The notes: generated by a model not told the origin, from the sequence alone. A stretch of 64,000 nt of DNA from Laburnicola sp. R22_1 (GCA_014281115.1 JACONQ010000007.1:1240001-1304000); one strand, 5' to 3'. Shown: positions 43,842-56,761, counted from the first letter of the stretch. Made by a program: numbers and translations.

Positions 43842-46800
43842 TGTATCTAGCTATTATTATCTTACCACTATTAGGATCGATAGTTTCTGATTTTTTTGGT
43901 AGAAAAATCGGAGTCTTAGGAGCCCAAGTCATTTTATCTACTGCGGTTGTATTAACAACCCTATTAGCTGTATTAGCTTTCATTGAAGTTGGATTAAATA
44001 ATATGCCTGTATCCACTAAGGTATTTAGATAAATTAATTCTAAATCGTTAAATGTGTCCTAAGGATTTCATTTTAATTCACTAATAGTTTCTATACTTAT
44101 ACCTATACTAATAGTTTCTTCTTTAGTGCATATATATTCTATTAGTTATATGGCCGAGGATCCTCACAATCAAAGATTCTTTAGCTATTTGAGCTTATTT
44201 ATATTTATGATAATTATATTAGTTATAGCAAATAACTACCTATTAAGATTTGTAGGTTGAGAAGGTGTAGGGGTTTGTTCTTATCTTTTAGTTTGTTTCT
44301 AATTTACTAGAATAGCAGCATATCAAAGTGCTCTTGTAGCATTTTTAACAAATAGAGTAGGTAATTGTTTCTTAACTATAGGTATATTTGCGTTGCTTTA
44401 GTCTTTTAGTAATTTAGACTATGCAACTATATTCTTATTAGCTCCCTATATAAATAAAAATATTGTAACTATTGTGGATATATGTTTATTAATAGGAGCT
44501 ATGGCTAAAAGTTCTCAAGTAGGTCTTCACGTATAATTACCTATGGCGATGGAGGGTCCTACACCTATAAGTGCACTAATACACGCTGCCACTATGGTTA
44601 CGGCGAGTGTATACCTGTTAATGCGTTTATCTCCTTTAATAGAATATAGTTCAACAGTACTATTATTATGTTTATAATTAGGTGCTATTACAACTGTATT
44701 TAGTTCCCTTATTAGTTTATTCCAATAAGATATTAAAAAGGTTGTGGCCTACTTCACTATAAGTCAATTAGGTATAATGGTTATAGCTGTAGGTTTATCT
44801 TCTTATAATATAGCTTTATTTCATTTGGTGAACCATGCGTTCTATAAAGCACTTTTATTCTTTGGAGCTAGAGCAGTTATTCATGCTGTAGCGGATAATC
44901 AAGATTTTAGAAAATATGGAGGATTAAGACCTTTCTTACCTCTTACTTATTTAATAATACTTATAGCATCCTTAAGTTTAGTAGCCTTCCCTTTTATGAT
45001 AGAATTCTATTCAAAAGATTTAATACTTAAATCTGCATATGGTTAATATAATCTCTCTAGTACAGTTGTATATATAATAGCCACTATAGGAGCGATGTTT
45101 ACTACATTATATTCTGTGAAAGTGTTATATTTAACATTCTTAACTAATCCTAATAAACCTTTAATCAATTATAAACAAGCACATAAAGGTGATATCTTCA
45201 TAAGCTTACCTGCTAGGTGATGTAGAAAATCACATGCGTGGGTAAAACTAGCAAACTCCGGGGACCTCGTAAAGCTTCTAATACCAAGCAACATTTGAAA
45301 AAGTGTTTGTGGCTAAATTAATAACTTAGATAAGGTAACAAGTCAGAAGATGATCCTTCCCCTACCCCTAGTTCAAGGGGAGAGGTGGACTGAAAAAAAA
45401 ACCCCATTTTTTTCTAGTGAAAACGAAATAGACAATCGCGGATCTAAGTTAGATACTAACATATCTATAAAAGAGCAACGAGTAGACGCTAGTTAGTATA
45501 AAAGAAATCCTTTTATGTCTAAGGTGTACTCTAATGGGTATAGAAACATACTATTAAGTTAGAATCCGTTCTTAACAAAAATATATACAGGTTTTAGTAG
45601 TAATTTAACAAGAGGTATGTCTTCTATTTTAATTAAAAAGCCGGTTTTACACCCTTATTTTGTTATAGGCTTTTTAAATAGAGAGAGCTATTTTTTAATT
45701 AGTCTTATTAGATCTTCTAAGATAAATACTAGTTGAGTTGTAAATTTGCAATTTGGTATAAAATTACATAAGAAAGATCGGTATTTATTAGAATTAATTA
45801 AAGAATTTTTATGGGTATAGGAAGTATTTCTTCACATGGTAAAGATGGGGTTCAATTCAGAGTTTCGTCTGTGAAAGATTTACAAGTAATTGTAAATCAT
45901 TTTAATAATTTTCTTTTAATTACACAGAAATGGTCGGATTTCCAATTATTTAAAGCTGCTTTTAAATTAGTTAAATCTAAAAGACATTTAACACCTAAAG
46001 GTTTAATAGATATTATTAGTGTAAAAGCTACTATTAATTTAGGTTTATTAAAGAAATTACAGGTTGCTTTCCTTAGCCCTTAAGGCCTAGTCCCACAGCA
46101 AGGTAAATACCCAGAAGGGTCTAGGTTAAATATAATAGCTAGACCTTTAAACCCTAATAAAAAAATTATAAATCCGTATTAATTGTCGGGGTTTATTAGT
46201 GCTGAGAGTAATTTCTTTGTTAATCTTATAAATTCTAAGACAAAAGTTAGAAAACAAGTTATTATAGTTTTTCTATTTCTTAACATTCTAGAGATGCTAC
46301 TTTATTATAGTTAATTTGTGAGTTCTTATATTATGGTAAATACTATCCTAGTTCTACTAGAAACGAAGGTAATTATACAGTTACTAAGTTTTCTAATATA
46401 GAACAAATAATTATACTATTTTTTTAAAGTATCCTATACAAGGAGTTAAATCTTTAGATTTATCTAATTTTTCTAAAATCGCATTATTAATTAAAGAAAA
46501 AGAGCATTTAACTAAATAAGGGTTGGCTAAAATTAAATTAATAAAAAGTGGTATAAATACTAAAAGAATTAACTAAAGTAGACTAAGCTACTTTTTTATG
46601 TATTTTATTTTATAGCGACTTTTTATTGCTATTGCCTGCATATATATATATTTTATAATAAATCTAATCGCCATATTAATAATTTTAGCTGTATTCTCTA
46701 TATTCTTTAGTTTTATAACCAAAGACATATTTATAGAATTGGGTTCAGGATTCTTTTTAGACAATACTTTATTTATACATCCTTCTTATAAGATAATATT

Positions 46801-47200
46801 AGATACTAAATTTAGAGTACTAACTTTATTTAAATTATTACCTTTAATATTTACTATTTTATTAAGTGTAATTTCTATAGTATTGTCTGAATACTTATCT
46901 CGTATACTAATTTATTTTAAATTATCTAGAATAGGTTACAATATTTTTAGTTTCTTTAATTAACGTTTCTTAATAGAACTATTCTATAACAGATACATTA
47001 TAGGCCTTATGTTAAAACTAGGAGATTAAACAACTAAAGTACTAGATAAAGGATCCATAGAATATTTAGGACCATACGGGCTAGAAAAGTTACTATGAAA
47101 TATTAGTGGTAATATAGCTAAACTAAATACTAGTATGGTAACATCTTATGCATTGTATATATTAGTAGGGTTAATCTTTTACATACTATCTTATTTATAG
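43841..47200 (+). pseudogene. nad5: nad5, split by a group I intron, NUMT copy
   Basis: NADH dehydrogenase subunit 5. Exon 1 (43,841 to about 45,210) starts [20 protein letters not shown] and holds [65 protein letters not shown] and [22 protein letters not shown] occupies the Trp of the GWEG box. Stops are TAG/TAA at Gln/Trp positions. Exon 2 (about 46,655-47,200) holds [38 protein letters not shown] and EKLL-TGA-NISGNIAKLN, ending at TAG 47,198-47,200. A second exon 2 copy follows at 47,790. Confidence 0.88.
45211..46640 (+). pseudogene. group I intron of nad5 with LAGLIDADG endonuclease ORF
   Basis: Core-like sequence (GTAAAACTAGCAAACTCCGG, GATAAGGTAACAAGTC) follows exon 1 at 45,215-45,360. 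The ORF reads YFVIGFLNRESYFLISLIRS near 45,655-45,720 and, after a frame change, GIGSISSHGKDGVQFRVSSV and FNNFLLITQKWSDFQLFKAA (45,811-46,083). A second LAGLIDADG half reads LSGFISAESNFFVNLINSKT near 46,185. A two-motif homing endonuclease, broken in several places. Confidence 0.75.
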
Positions 47201-47208
47201 GTCTATCC

Positions 47209-47716
47209 TTATTTTTACATAAAAATAATAATAGAGATATACATACAGAAATATATAGTGTAAAGGAAGTTCTTTTAACTTCTAATTTATTAAGTTTTTT
47301 TCCTGTTTTCGAACTGTTTATTAATGCTTTCAAGGAATTACTAGCGATTAATAATAATATAGATTTAGGTATATGAGATAATCTACGTACTATAGACTCG
47401 GATATACGTAACATCCTAGATAAGTTATAAAATACTAGCGATCCCTATGTACAGGAAACCATTCGTAATAATGCTAAATTAATTAGAGTGGCGATGGATA
47501 ATAATAATTTTCTACATAAAATAAACAGTAAAGAAACCTATACTTACAAATTTAGGGATTTCTATGTATATATTCTTAGAGTAGAAACTTTAGTCGCTCT
47601 ACCTAAATATTTGTCTCTATAAGAGGCTCAAACCGTTAGTGTAGCAAAAGAGACTATTACAGTAGCTAACTCGGATTTTATAGAATTGTATAAAAAGAAA
47701 TTCGAGACATATTAAA
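47209..47716 (+). pseudogene. unidentified mitochondrial ORF, about 170 codons
   Basis: One frame reads NNNRDIHTEIYSVKEVLLTS, LLSFFPVFELFINAFKELLA, DSDIRNILDKL, SDPYVQETIRNNAKLIRVAM and RDFYVYILRVETLVALPKYL, with TGA and TAA/TAG as only breaks. Composition is protein-like and soluble, with a helical look. It lies between two copies of the nad5 3' exon. No family recognised. Confidence 0.5.
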
Positions 47717-47789
47717 CTTTAAAAAATCTTAATCATAGTAAACTTATAATGGAGGTTAGATAGTTATTATTAAATAAACCTTTTGACCC

Positions 47790-48140
47790 TTAATAATTTT
47801 AGCTGTATTCTCTATATTCTTTGGTTTTATAACAAAAGACTTATTTATAGGGCTGAGTTTAGAATTCTTTTTAGACAATACTTTATTTATACATCTTTCT
47901 GATAAGATAATATTAGATACTAAATTTGGAGTACCAACTTTATTTAAATTATTACCTTTAATATTTACTATTTTATTAAGTGTAATTTCTATAGTGTTGT
48001 CTAAATACTTATCTCGTATACTAATTTATTTTAAATTATCTAGAGTAGGTTACAACATTTTTAGTTTCTGTAATCAACGTTTCTTAATAGAACTATTCCA
48101 TAACAGATTCATTATAGGTCTTGTATTAAAACAGTTATAT
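47790..48140 (+). pseudogene. nad5: second copy of the nad5 3' exon, truncated
   Basis: Repeats 46,675-47,010 at about 90 percent by eye ([60 protein letters not shown]). It keeps SFCNQRF, where the first copy has a stop. It ends after LVLK near 48,140. Confidence 0.82.
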
Positions 48141-48660
48141 TACTATTAACTTATTATAGTTATATTTAATAAAATAGCTATAACAAATCCCCATTAGAAA
48201 AAATATAAAAAGTGAAAAATGGAAAAGTTGCATAAAGTTATAATTATTTTATATTCAGTAATAGTAAGAGAAGATCCTTTTAAAGGTATAACTTTCTTAT
48301 AATTAAAGCCCAATAAAACTAGCTTAATAAGAGAGCATCTATTTTACACATGTGCACATGCACATACATATACACACAGATAATTAATCCTTTATTTCTT
48401 ACCTTTTAGAATTACTAGGTAAACACATAGAAGACCATAATCATTTATCTTTTCCTTATAGGAACCCCTTAAGCTTTCTATTAGTAAAAAAAAATAAACT
48501 AAAGGAATTCTACAGAAATAGGGTTAATTAATAATATCTCTAATATCTCTAAATTTATATATATTATTTAATATATACTAATAAAGTATAATGTATTAGA
48601 TTTTATATTAATATAATGCATTAAAATATAGTATAAGGTTTATTTTTATACTAGAAAATA
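48141..48660. other. AT-rich mitochondrial spacer
   Basis: No gene. Contains a CA-rich simple stretch at about 48,345-48,382. Confidence 0.45.
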
Positions 48661-48661
48661 A

Positions 48662-48731
48662 TTCTTATTAGTTTAATAGTAGAACAATATTTTTCTAAAT
48701 TATAGGTCCAAGTTTAAGTCTTAGATAAGAA
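48662..48731 (+). tRNA. trnR: mitochondrial tRNA-Arg(UCU)-like, copy 2
   Basis: 70 nt. Acceptor TTCTTA/TAAGAA; anticodon loop TTTCTAA (UCU) on a weak AT stem; T-arm CAAG TTTAAGT CTTA. The same gene as at 41,981-42,050, with transitions. Confidence 0.55.
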
Positions 48732-48754
48732 AAATTTACTTTATATATTATAAT

Positions 48755-48912
48755 AGAGAAATTAGAAAATATATTTTAAAGCACCAATCTTATTTATTAA
48801 TAAATTATTAAAATATATAATATATCCATTTAATATATATTCTTAGTTTATCTTTTTAAAATATACCACTATTGTGCATAATTTTATAATAATTTATATA
48901 AATTTAACTATG
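48755..48912 (+). repeat. nad1 leader, inverted copy at 58,131-58,300
   Basis: The stretch that ends at the nad1 ATG is repeated in reverse complement at 58,131-58,300 with a few transitions; homology runs up to and including the ATG. Confidence 0.82.
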
Positions 48913-49053
48913 TTATATTTACTAACAATAATGTCTATTCTTAAAGTGCTAGCTATAACTATACCTATATTATTAACTGTAGCTTTTATAACTATTGCAA
49001 AAAGAAAAACAATGGCTAGTATACAAAGAAGATTAGGACCTAATACTGTGGGT
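48910..49053 (+). pseudogene. nad1: nad1 first exon, NUMT copy
   Basis: NADH dehydrogenase subunit 1, N-terminus: [48 protein letters not shown]. Usual family text is [13 protein letters not shown], so Glu has become Lys (G-to-A). After NTVG the sequence changes into intron, a known intron position in fungal nad1. Downstream nad1 exons were not found in the window. Confidence 0.87.
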
Positions 49054-50354
49054 AATAATAATTATCTTACCTTTTAAAATATTTTATAATTCTTCTTGTA
49101 AGGATTTAAGAGAATTATACCATAATAGAAAGCTCCTATTATTAAATTATCAGATTATATACTTTTTACTTGTACTTATTTACTTTATTTATCTTTAGTA
49201 TATTTAATATTTAAGCCTTTAAAAGGGTAAAGTAGTCAGTGTAAAGATTTATCATCTTTAATTATTCTTAGTACATATTTTAATATATTAAAGAATATTC
49301 CGTTTGACCGTTTTCCTTTATTAATCAAATTAACGGAGTTAGATATTTTTATACTTTTAACACTCAGTTTATAGAGTGACTACGCGGGTTATTTAACAGT
49401 TAATTAATAATTTATATTAAACTCATTATAAGGGTCGTTCTATATATTTAATTTCTAACTTGTGTTGCATATAGACAATATAAAAGTACTACATTTATTA
49501 AGAGTAATCTTAGTTTAGAAGAAGTTAGAGACAGAGGTACCCATGGTATTTTTACTATAAAGATTAAAAAAGGTATAGTCAAATTAATAGATATTTTATC
49601 TAAATATCCTTTAAACTCTAAAAAATACCTAGGTTTCCGGTTTAAAAAAGGCATTTAAACTATATACTAGCTCTAAAGTAAAATATTCTTAGTTAGTTTT
49701 ATAAATAACCCGTAATAAGAATAGTATGAATAGGGATAGAACCCTTTTTTCTATACTCATAGAGCATAGTTATAGAAGAACTCCTTATGGATTACTTAGG
49801 TTTGTAGAAGGTGACAGTTAATTTTTCATTCGAAGAAAAATTTATCCATTATATTTTTCTATTGTTTAACATTCTAGAGATTATTAATTAATAAATAAAA
49901 TAACTAACTTATATTATTTACCTTTTATTAAGAAAGAAACGATACGAAAAAGTATAATAATTCTCGAGTCTTCCTTTTTAGCTGTCTTACAATCTTTAAC
50001 GTTAGGTAATAACAACCATAAAAATCCTTTTACTTATCTAGTAATAGATTACACTTATTTAATAAAATTTGTAATTATTCCTTTTTTTAGCAATATGATA
50101 TTACATAGTAAATCACCTAGATTTTTAATATTTCTCTTTATTTAAGTTGAAAGAATAAGCTCACCATTATACGCATAAGGGAAAAAATTTTATAGATTTA
50201 TTTATAGGACAGATGACTAACAATAGACTTTCTACCTTAAGTGGTTTACCTAGAGAAGATATGAAGTTTTTAACTTAACATGCTAAATAATTTTACAAGG
50301 TCCTTATAATTATAAAAAAGAGAAAGGGAAAGCTTATATTGTATCTAAAAATAT
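49054..50354 (+). pseudogene. nad1 group I intron with LAGLIDADG ORF, interrupted by copia copy 2
   Basis: A decayed frame reads GLLRFVEGDS (second LAGLIDADG motif) near 49,790 with FFIRRKIYPLYFSIV, then SSFLAVLQSLTLGNNNHKNP near 49,965. It ends KGKAYIVSKNI at the copia insertion point (50,354). The endonuclease C-terminus resumes at 56,956 (TTRYSVFYKIRNLNVNVVIT). Many stops. The function is intron homing in its mitochondrial past. Confidence 0.7.
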
Positions 50355-50534
50355 TGTAAGATAGTAGAGATCACAATAATTCATAGTAATATGGGTTAAC
50401 TATAAGAAAAGAGGTGTGTTATTACTATAGAGGACCAAGGGCCTAAAGGTGTATGGGTGAGGCTAGGCATAAGGTTATTCCGGCCGAGATTATATAACTA
50501 AGAACTAACCATACAGCCATGCGGCAGTCTTACA
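50355..50534 (-). repeat. 3' LTR of copia copy 2
   Basis: 180 bp, pairs with 56,776-56,955. Confidence 0.9.
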
Positions 50535-50764
50535 CACCCTCTTCAGATTGCCAATAGTGGTAATCTAAAAGATGCCAGGTTCTAAGTCAAAACAAGTATG
50601 CGTGGCAACAAGAAATAAAGTCAAAATAGCGCAATAGGCAATAAACAACTCCCAACCTTAGTAAGGGGAAGAAAAAGGAGCTATTAGCAGGTTCTTGTGT
50701 AGGCTGCTTGCCATAAAAGTTATCCTAAAACACTATAACAACAGTGTAAGTGAGCTAAAAGGTG

Positions 50765-51705
50765 TTAGACCAGAGGGGCGCGTAGCCATATGCCTCATTA
50801 ACATAGTGTTGGACCAGAGGGGCGCGTGGCTATATGCCTTATTAACAGTGTAAAACACAGTGATTTTGTAGACTATAAGTGCAAGAACGGGGTAAGATTT
50901 ATTAGTTACCTAAATCGCCAGAATAGGGTAAGACTAATAGGTCACCTAAGCCGTCTGTGTGTGGGTCGGCGTCTAAGTGTCCTTAGTATATAGCTTATAA
51001 CAGTAGATTAGGTCTATTTTAATATAAAATCACTATGAGAAAGCAGTCTGCCCAGGTACTAGCGTAAACAATTATAACTATTCTATATAGCTAGGCCAGC
51101 AAGTAAGGGCGTACCTTACAGGAGAGTCTAGTCTTAAAATAAGAAAAGGTGGGTCCTAGTCTAGTGCTAAGGTCTGCCCGTGTTCGTTATTAATGTGAGC
51201 TGTCTTAATAACTCTAGTGTAATTAACTCTAGCGTAAGTGGGCAGAACCACTCTATATAGCTGCGCCAGCACAAGAAGACAGAACTCCTTACTAATACCT
51301 AGACTTGTGCCTTGGGTGTGTAGGTACTAAGGGAACTAATCCGCAGGATAGGTAGCTAATCCACCTAGGTGTAGATAGTTATTAGCTATCGTTAACTTCT
51401 TAATAGACAGTGCTCTACATTAAATGTTAAGATTCTTCTTACTAGAGCTATAATACAATACGTGTAAGGTCTTGTCGCTGTAAAACATAGGGAAAGTAGG
51501 GTGCTAGAACAAAGCAGTGCTTAGGGGTAATATTAGACTAGAGGGGCGCGTGGCTATATACCTTATTAACATATAGAGATAGAGGAGTATTAGACTAGAG
51601 GAGCGCATAGCTATAGGCCTCATCAACACAGTAAAACACAGTAATTCTAGAGACTATGGGCGCAGGGATAAGGTAAGATTCATAGGTTACCTAAACCGCC
51701 AATAT
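50765..51705. repeat. direct-repeat pair within copia copy 2, possible nested element
   Basis: A block of about 150-180 bp at 50,765-50,925 recurs at 51,522-51,705. Each contains two sub-repeats of about 44 bp around AGAGGGGCGCG and TATGCCT-ATTAACA, followed by GTAAAACACAGT, AGACTAT and GGTTACCTAAA-like text. The segment between (about 600 bp) has no coding look. Could be the LTRs of a small non-autonomous element or a duplication within the 3' untranslated part. Confidence 0.5.
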
Positions 51706-51889
51706 TCTACTATAAGGTCGCAGAGGTGTAAGAGCTTAAAGACTCTACTTATTCACCTATAATCTGCTTTAGAATAGGCTTAAGTTATAAAAGCTTTAAC
51801 TATTCCTAATGCTTCTATTTAGGTAGAAGTTTTGTAAGGCTATTAGCGGGCTAAAAGTTAGTTTTAATATAAGCGGGAGTAACAGTTCC

Positions 51890-54800
51890 TTATAGTGCCT
51901 ATTCCTATTACTAATAGTGGTGTATATCTACGTGTTAAAGGGTTGTCTTTAGCTAAGGAAACTCTGTAACCAGTAGACAAATTGTCTATTTGTTGTTACA
52001 GTACATAGAGGGTTGTTCCTTAAAGTCTAGGTAGAAATTATTAAAGATCCTAGACCACTAGTAGTACTCAGTGTACCCTATAGAGAGTAAGATGAGTTCG
52101 ACTTTAGTAGTTAACTTAACAACGCAGCGTTAGAGCGTTGCTTTCTAGTCAATTAAACCACCAAATAGGAAGAAGATGTAGCCTTATAAGGACTTACGGG
52201 TTGCCTTATAATTAGCGTAAGACGCGTTAGTTGCGCTATAGAAGTTAGTCTCTTTAATATCTTTTTAATAGAGATGCGGAGTAGTGTAGTCTACAGAGTA
52301 GTGCAGTGCCAAGTCCTGGGAGTAATACAAGTATGCGAGGCACTAATATACAGCTAATAAGTGTTTAGGGCTAGAATTAGTAAGGAATTTAGCCAATTTT
52401 AAATAAGCTTTGGCGATATCTAGATGTGTAGCACCAGCGGCGTAGCCAATAGATCTAACTATCTAAGAGTAACAATAAGATGCGTCCTTGTTCTTAGACT
52501 CTATTAATAGTACAAGCTCCTTAAAAGGTAGAGGTAAAGCAGGTGCCTTAGTCCAGAACGACTTTTAAGGTGCCGGGTATCTAGCGTAGATTTTCTAGAT
52601 ATAGTCATATTATAACAACCAAAGATAACCATTGTCGCGGTCTCTATGTGTAGTAATACTATAGAAAGTAGAGTTCTCTTGGCCTTGTAAGTTGGTAATT
52701 TTATACCATTTAACAAGCTTGCGTTCAAAGGCGTTAAGAAAGGATAAATAACCTAAAAGGGCTATAGTAATAATATTATCTATATAAAAGAAGACAATAA
52801 TGCAGTTGTCTCTCCATAGACAGGGTGCATTAAGTACTAGTAATAGACTAAAGCTCTTAAGTGTAGTTGTAAAGTCTTTGTACTAGAGTAGTAGTAACGT
52901 CTTAAGGCCATAAAGGGCGCAATAAAGTTGCCAGTAGTGCCCACTATTATAGAAACCTTCTAGTTAAAAGGTGTAAACAGGTTTAGGGAGTTTGGCGTTA
53001 GTAAAAGCATTAACAGCATCGTATTAACGTATATCCATATTAAAGTAGGCGGCAATTGCCATAAGAGCGCGGAATATTCGTACAGCAAGAGTAGCAGCAT
53101 GGGTGTTACCCACAACAGTCTGCAAGTCTCCTCTCACAACAATCCTTGCTTTAAACTTGGCTAGATAGCCTTAATCAAATTTGTATATAAAGACCTATAT
53201 AAGTAGCAAGACTTTAGTGCTTAGAGGGAGCTTTAAGAGCAGAATCTTAGTGTATATCTCCTTTCTAGCAATAGTATTCAGCTCCTTCTTTGCAGCTACC
53301 ATAAAGCCTTCTCTAAACTACGTAGGGAGTTTTAGGACATTATTCCAAAATTAAGGCAGGGGCGGAAGCTAGTCTCTGTGGACTCGCCGTAATAGTGCGA
53401 TTGATTAGGGCACTTTGTCTAGTAGTGAGGCCAACGCGAACGTGTTCTAATAAGTCTGAATAGTGTTAGCAGTAGAATTTTGTGTGCGTTTAGGCAACAA
53501 ATTAGTAGTTTAGAGATGGGTATTAGTCCTATATTGCTTTCTTTGCGCAGGAGGTCCCATTAATATAGGTGTAGGGGACGCAGAGGACTAAAAGGGCGTC
53601 AGCAGTATAGCTGTTACTAACGTTAGCAGCGCGAAGGTCCGATTAACTATAGAAACTAGTAAAGGGTATGCATCTCTGCCACAGTATACATTATAAGCTT
53701 GGCCTAATTTCTCGCCTGCGAGTAGGGTTTTAGTAGAAAGGATAGACAGCTTAGCGTCTTTATATACTTCCTTATTAGAATCTTCCTACTCACTTTCTAA
53801 TTCTTCAACCTTAATATTATTAATAGCTTAATCTAACTAAATGCTAAGTAGGCTCTCTTTATTAGTGGACCTAAAGAATAGCTCTTTATTAAAGGTAACA
53901 TCCCTTATTTAAATAACCTTGCCTCTGTGTCTGCAAAATACAGCTTTTAGTACCTATATATAGTAGATATTGCGTAAGTCTACGCCTACCAAGTAACTAA
54001 TAAGCGCCCTTAGGAAAAGCTTATCTGTTTAGGAAATCTTCTTATGAAGGTAGTATGCTCTACATCTATAGATGCGTAGATAAGCAATAGAGGGCGGTTT
54101 GCCGTATACAGCCTCAAACGGTGTGGTCTAGTTTAATAATTTAATAGGAGTCCAATTAAGTAGATATGCCGCATAGACGTACATCTCTTCGCACAGGTAA
54201 AGTAGAAGGTTAGACGTAGTCCTAAGTAATCAAGACACAGTAATTAGCATCTTTCCTAACCATTTTGCATAGCCTAATTGTTCTATAGTGTTAGGGAACC
54301 AGAGCTATATAGTAATGCCTTGTTATTTGCAGTGCTTAACTACACTAAGGTTATTCTAAAACCTATAAGCTCTCTCTCCATCCATTAGTACAAACACTAG
54401 GCTGGCGTTATAGTGGCGTTTAATATGTCTATCCATAAGTTTAAAGACTCTATTCAGAACATCCGTAGATCGATTAGGTATGCCATACACTATATAGGTC
54501 TTAGAGACAAGACAGTAACCATGAAAGATGTACTAGTTGCCTGCAAGAGATTCGGCGTTAAGTGCAATAATATCGATGGCAATAGCTTCAAATGCACGCG
54601 TAGGTTAGTGCTCTCTATTAGATCTCTGTAAGATAATCTATAAAGCCTTATTAACTCTGCATTATTCGCAGTCTTATGTACTAGGGGGAGGAGATATAAG
54701 CGGAGCTATGCCAGCAACATTATGACTTAGTTTCTCCATTAATTCAGCTCCAGCATAGCCCATCAAGACGTATGCGTGAAGACTAAATAACGTGCAGTTA

Positions 54801-56539
54801 GGTAGTAGTGTAATAGAGAGTTTCTTATAGCTCCTTTTATTAGCAAGCGCCAGGAAAGGTCTATTAGTGTGGTCCTCTAGTAGTGCTGGGGGAGACCGTC
54901 GGTCCACTAGAACATAGTAACCGCCTATAGGTTTAACTATTGCCTAGATGGGATTCTTAGTGCCATCCTTTATGTATAGGCATTCACGCCCTAAGTTAAA
55001 GTGGATATCTTTTCCTCTAAGCCTTAAGAGCAACACTAGTAAGGTAATAAAGCCTGGACATAAGGCAAAATTCCTTAATATAGTCCTTATAAGTCTACCT
55101 AGTATCTAGATTTCGATGTCGCATTCACCCTATACGGCGATTTCCACTAAGTCTTCTCTATAACTAATCCTTTCGCCTAGTATTATAGAACAAATCCATA
55201 TAAACTTATTAGGCTCATTACAGACATATATGTCCGAACCACAATTAAGAATCTAAGAGTGATAGAGTACTAAGGTCGGACATCGCTTATTGCTTATTAC
55301 GAGGTATTTTGTTACATATGCCTATTTGTATTCTCTATTAGAGGCTTAGTCGCTAGCGTTAATATAACCCGTGGGTGTAACGCAATCTCGCTTCGCCTTC
55401 TCTCTTATTTGTATTTTGTTAAGCAGCTTAGCCTGTCTAGTAACCTCACTATATTTTTAAATGGCTTCGACGCAAGCTGGGTTAATTTTAAACCTAATTC
55501 CTTGCAGCCAGGTGCAGATGTATAGACAAGCTCCCTATTATGGGTTACCTAAGTGGGCGTCGCCTTTGCCACAAGGACAAGGCTTTCTTTGCAAACCACT
55601 AGCGATCTTAGTGTTAGTGCGCTTCCTATTATTCTAAAGTTCTCCCACATTGTTTAAAGGCGTTAAGCTACAGCTCTAATTTCTCACATCTATATAGTAA
55701 GGAGACTGTACTCTGTTAAGCGCGGCATAGGCGGTGCCTTGTATATTGCCCTTGTTTAAGCTATGTAGGTACGGCGTCGTTTAGTAGTGTTAAATAAGCG
55801 CCACAATAGATACCTCGTTAGGTATACTTAGTGGTAGTACAGGGACTGTAATAAGTTGCTCTAGTGTAACAATAACGCCTGCGCAATTAATAACAACTAG
55901 TATAGTGTAGACTATTAAAGCTAGTAGGTTAAGTTCTACGTTAACATATACTAAACAGGCCTTATAAACTTTCTTATTTATTATTGCTACAAACCCTAAA
56001 TTAATAGCGTAAAAGACCTTAAGAAGATTAAGCTAGGGAGCGAAACCCTAGACAGCTAGAACCTTCAGTTTAATGGCCTTGTTAAGATAAATTTAGAAGT
56101 TATTTATCTAGTCCTTAATTAACTAGCGACTAGGCATATATTTCTTTGCCTTATTATATTAATAGTCTGCTTCTTCTTATTTTATAACTATTAGTTTTAA
56201 GTAGTTCTTATAAAGGAACCTAATTTGTTCTGCAACAGTGTAGTCGGCAGGCATAGAAATTAGTATGTTATCCCTCACTATACTTATAATATGGCTTTTA
56301 AGCTTGCTTAGCAATTTCTCGCGTTCTTATTTACGCTTGTATTTCTCTTTCCACACTGCAATGTCAAGGTTTTTATTAGGGTCGGATTTAACGTCTTCCA
56401 GCACCACAAGGTTTATAGTCTCTAGGTCAACGTATTTTAGAACGCGTAGTGTGCGCGCAGTACGTTTAAAAACTATGTACTATAGTTTAAAGTTGTCCAT
56501 CCCTTTTAGTATGACTTTTTCGTCCTTTGGCGTTGCCAT
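51890..56539 (-). pseudogene. copia gag-pol remnant, copy 2
   Basis: Gag starts at ATG 56,539 (MATPKDEKVILKGMDNFKL) with YVDLETINLVVLEDVKSDP after it. A knuckle remnant CPCGKGDAHLGNP lies near 55,560. RT around 52,775-52,800 reads FFYIDN (second Asp is AAT). RNase H around 52,080-52,200 reads GYIFFLFGGLID then KATL. Dozens of TAA/TAG throughout. A few short ORFs on the plus strand in this span are shadows. Confidence 0.82.
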
Positions 56540-56761
56540 TATAACGCGTTTGCAATAACTTTTCGCGTGTTTAGCCACTAGTGTAGGCTTTTCGTCATAA
56601 TTTAGAGTCTTATAGTGTTTTACATAGTAACTATAATTGTGGTTTTTGCAAATAACTTTTCGCGTTATTGTTGTAAAAACTCTACTCTGGTCCGTGCGAG
56701 CAATAATGTGGCAGCAGGACTAACTAGTAAGGAGTTTCAGAGGGTGCGCAATAAGCGTCGT

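Noticed and set aside
54413..54631. 72-codon plus-strand ORF within copia copy 2
   Set aside because: Antisense to the mutated integrase/pol region of the copia element; no independent support.
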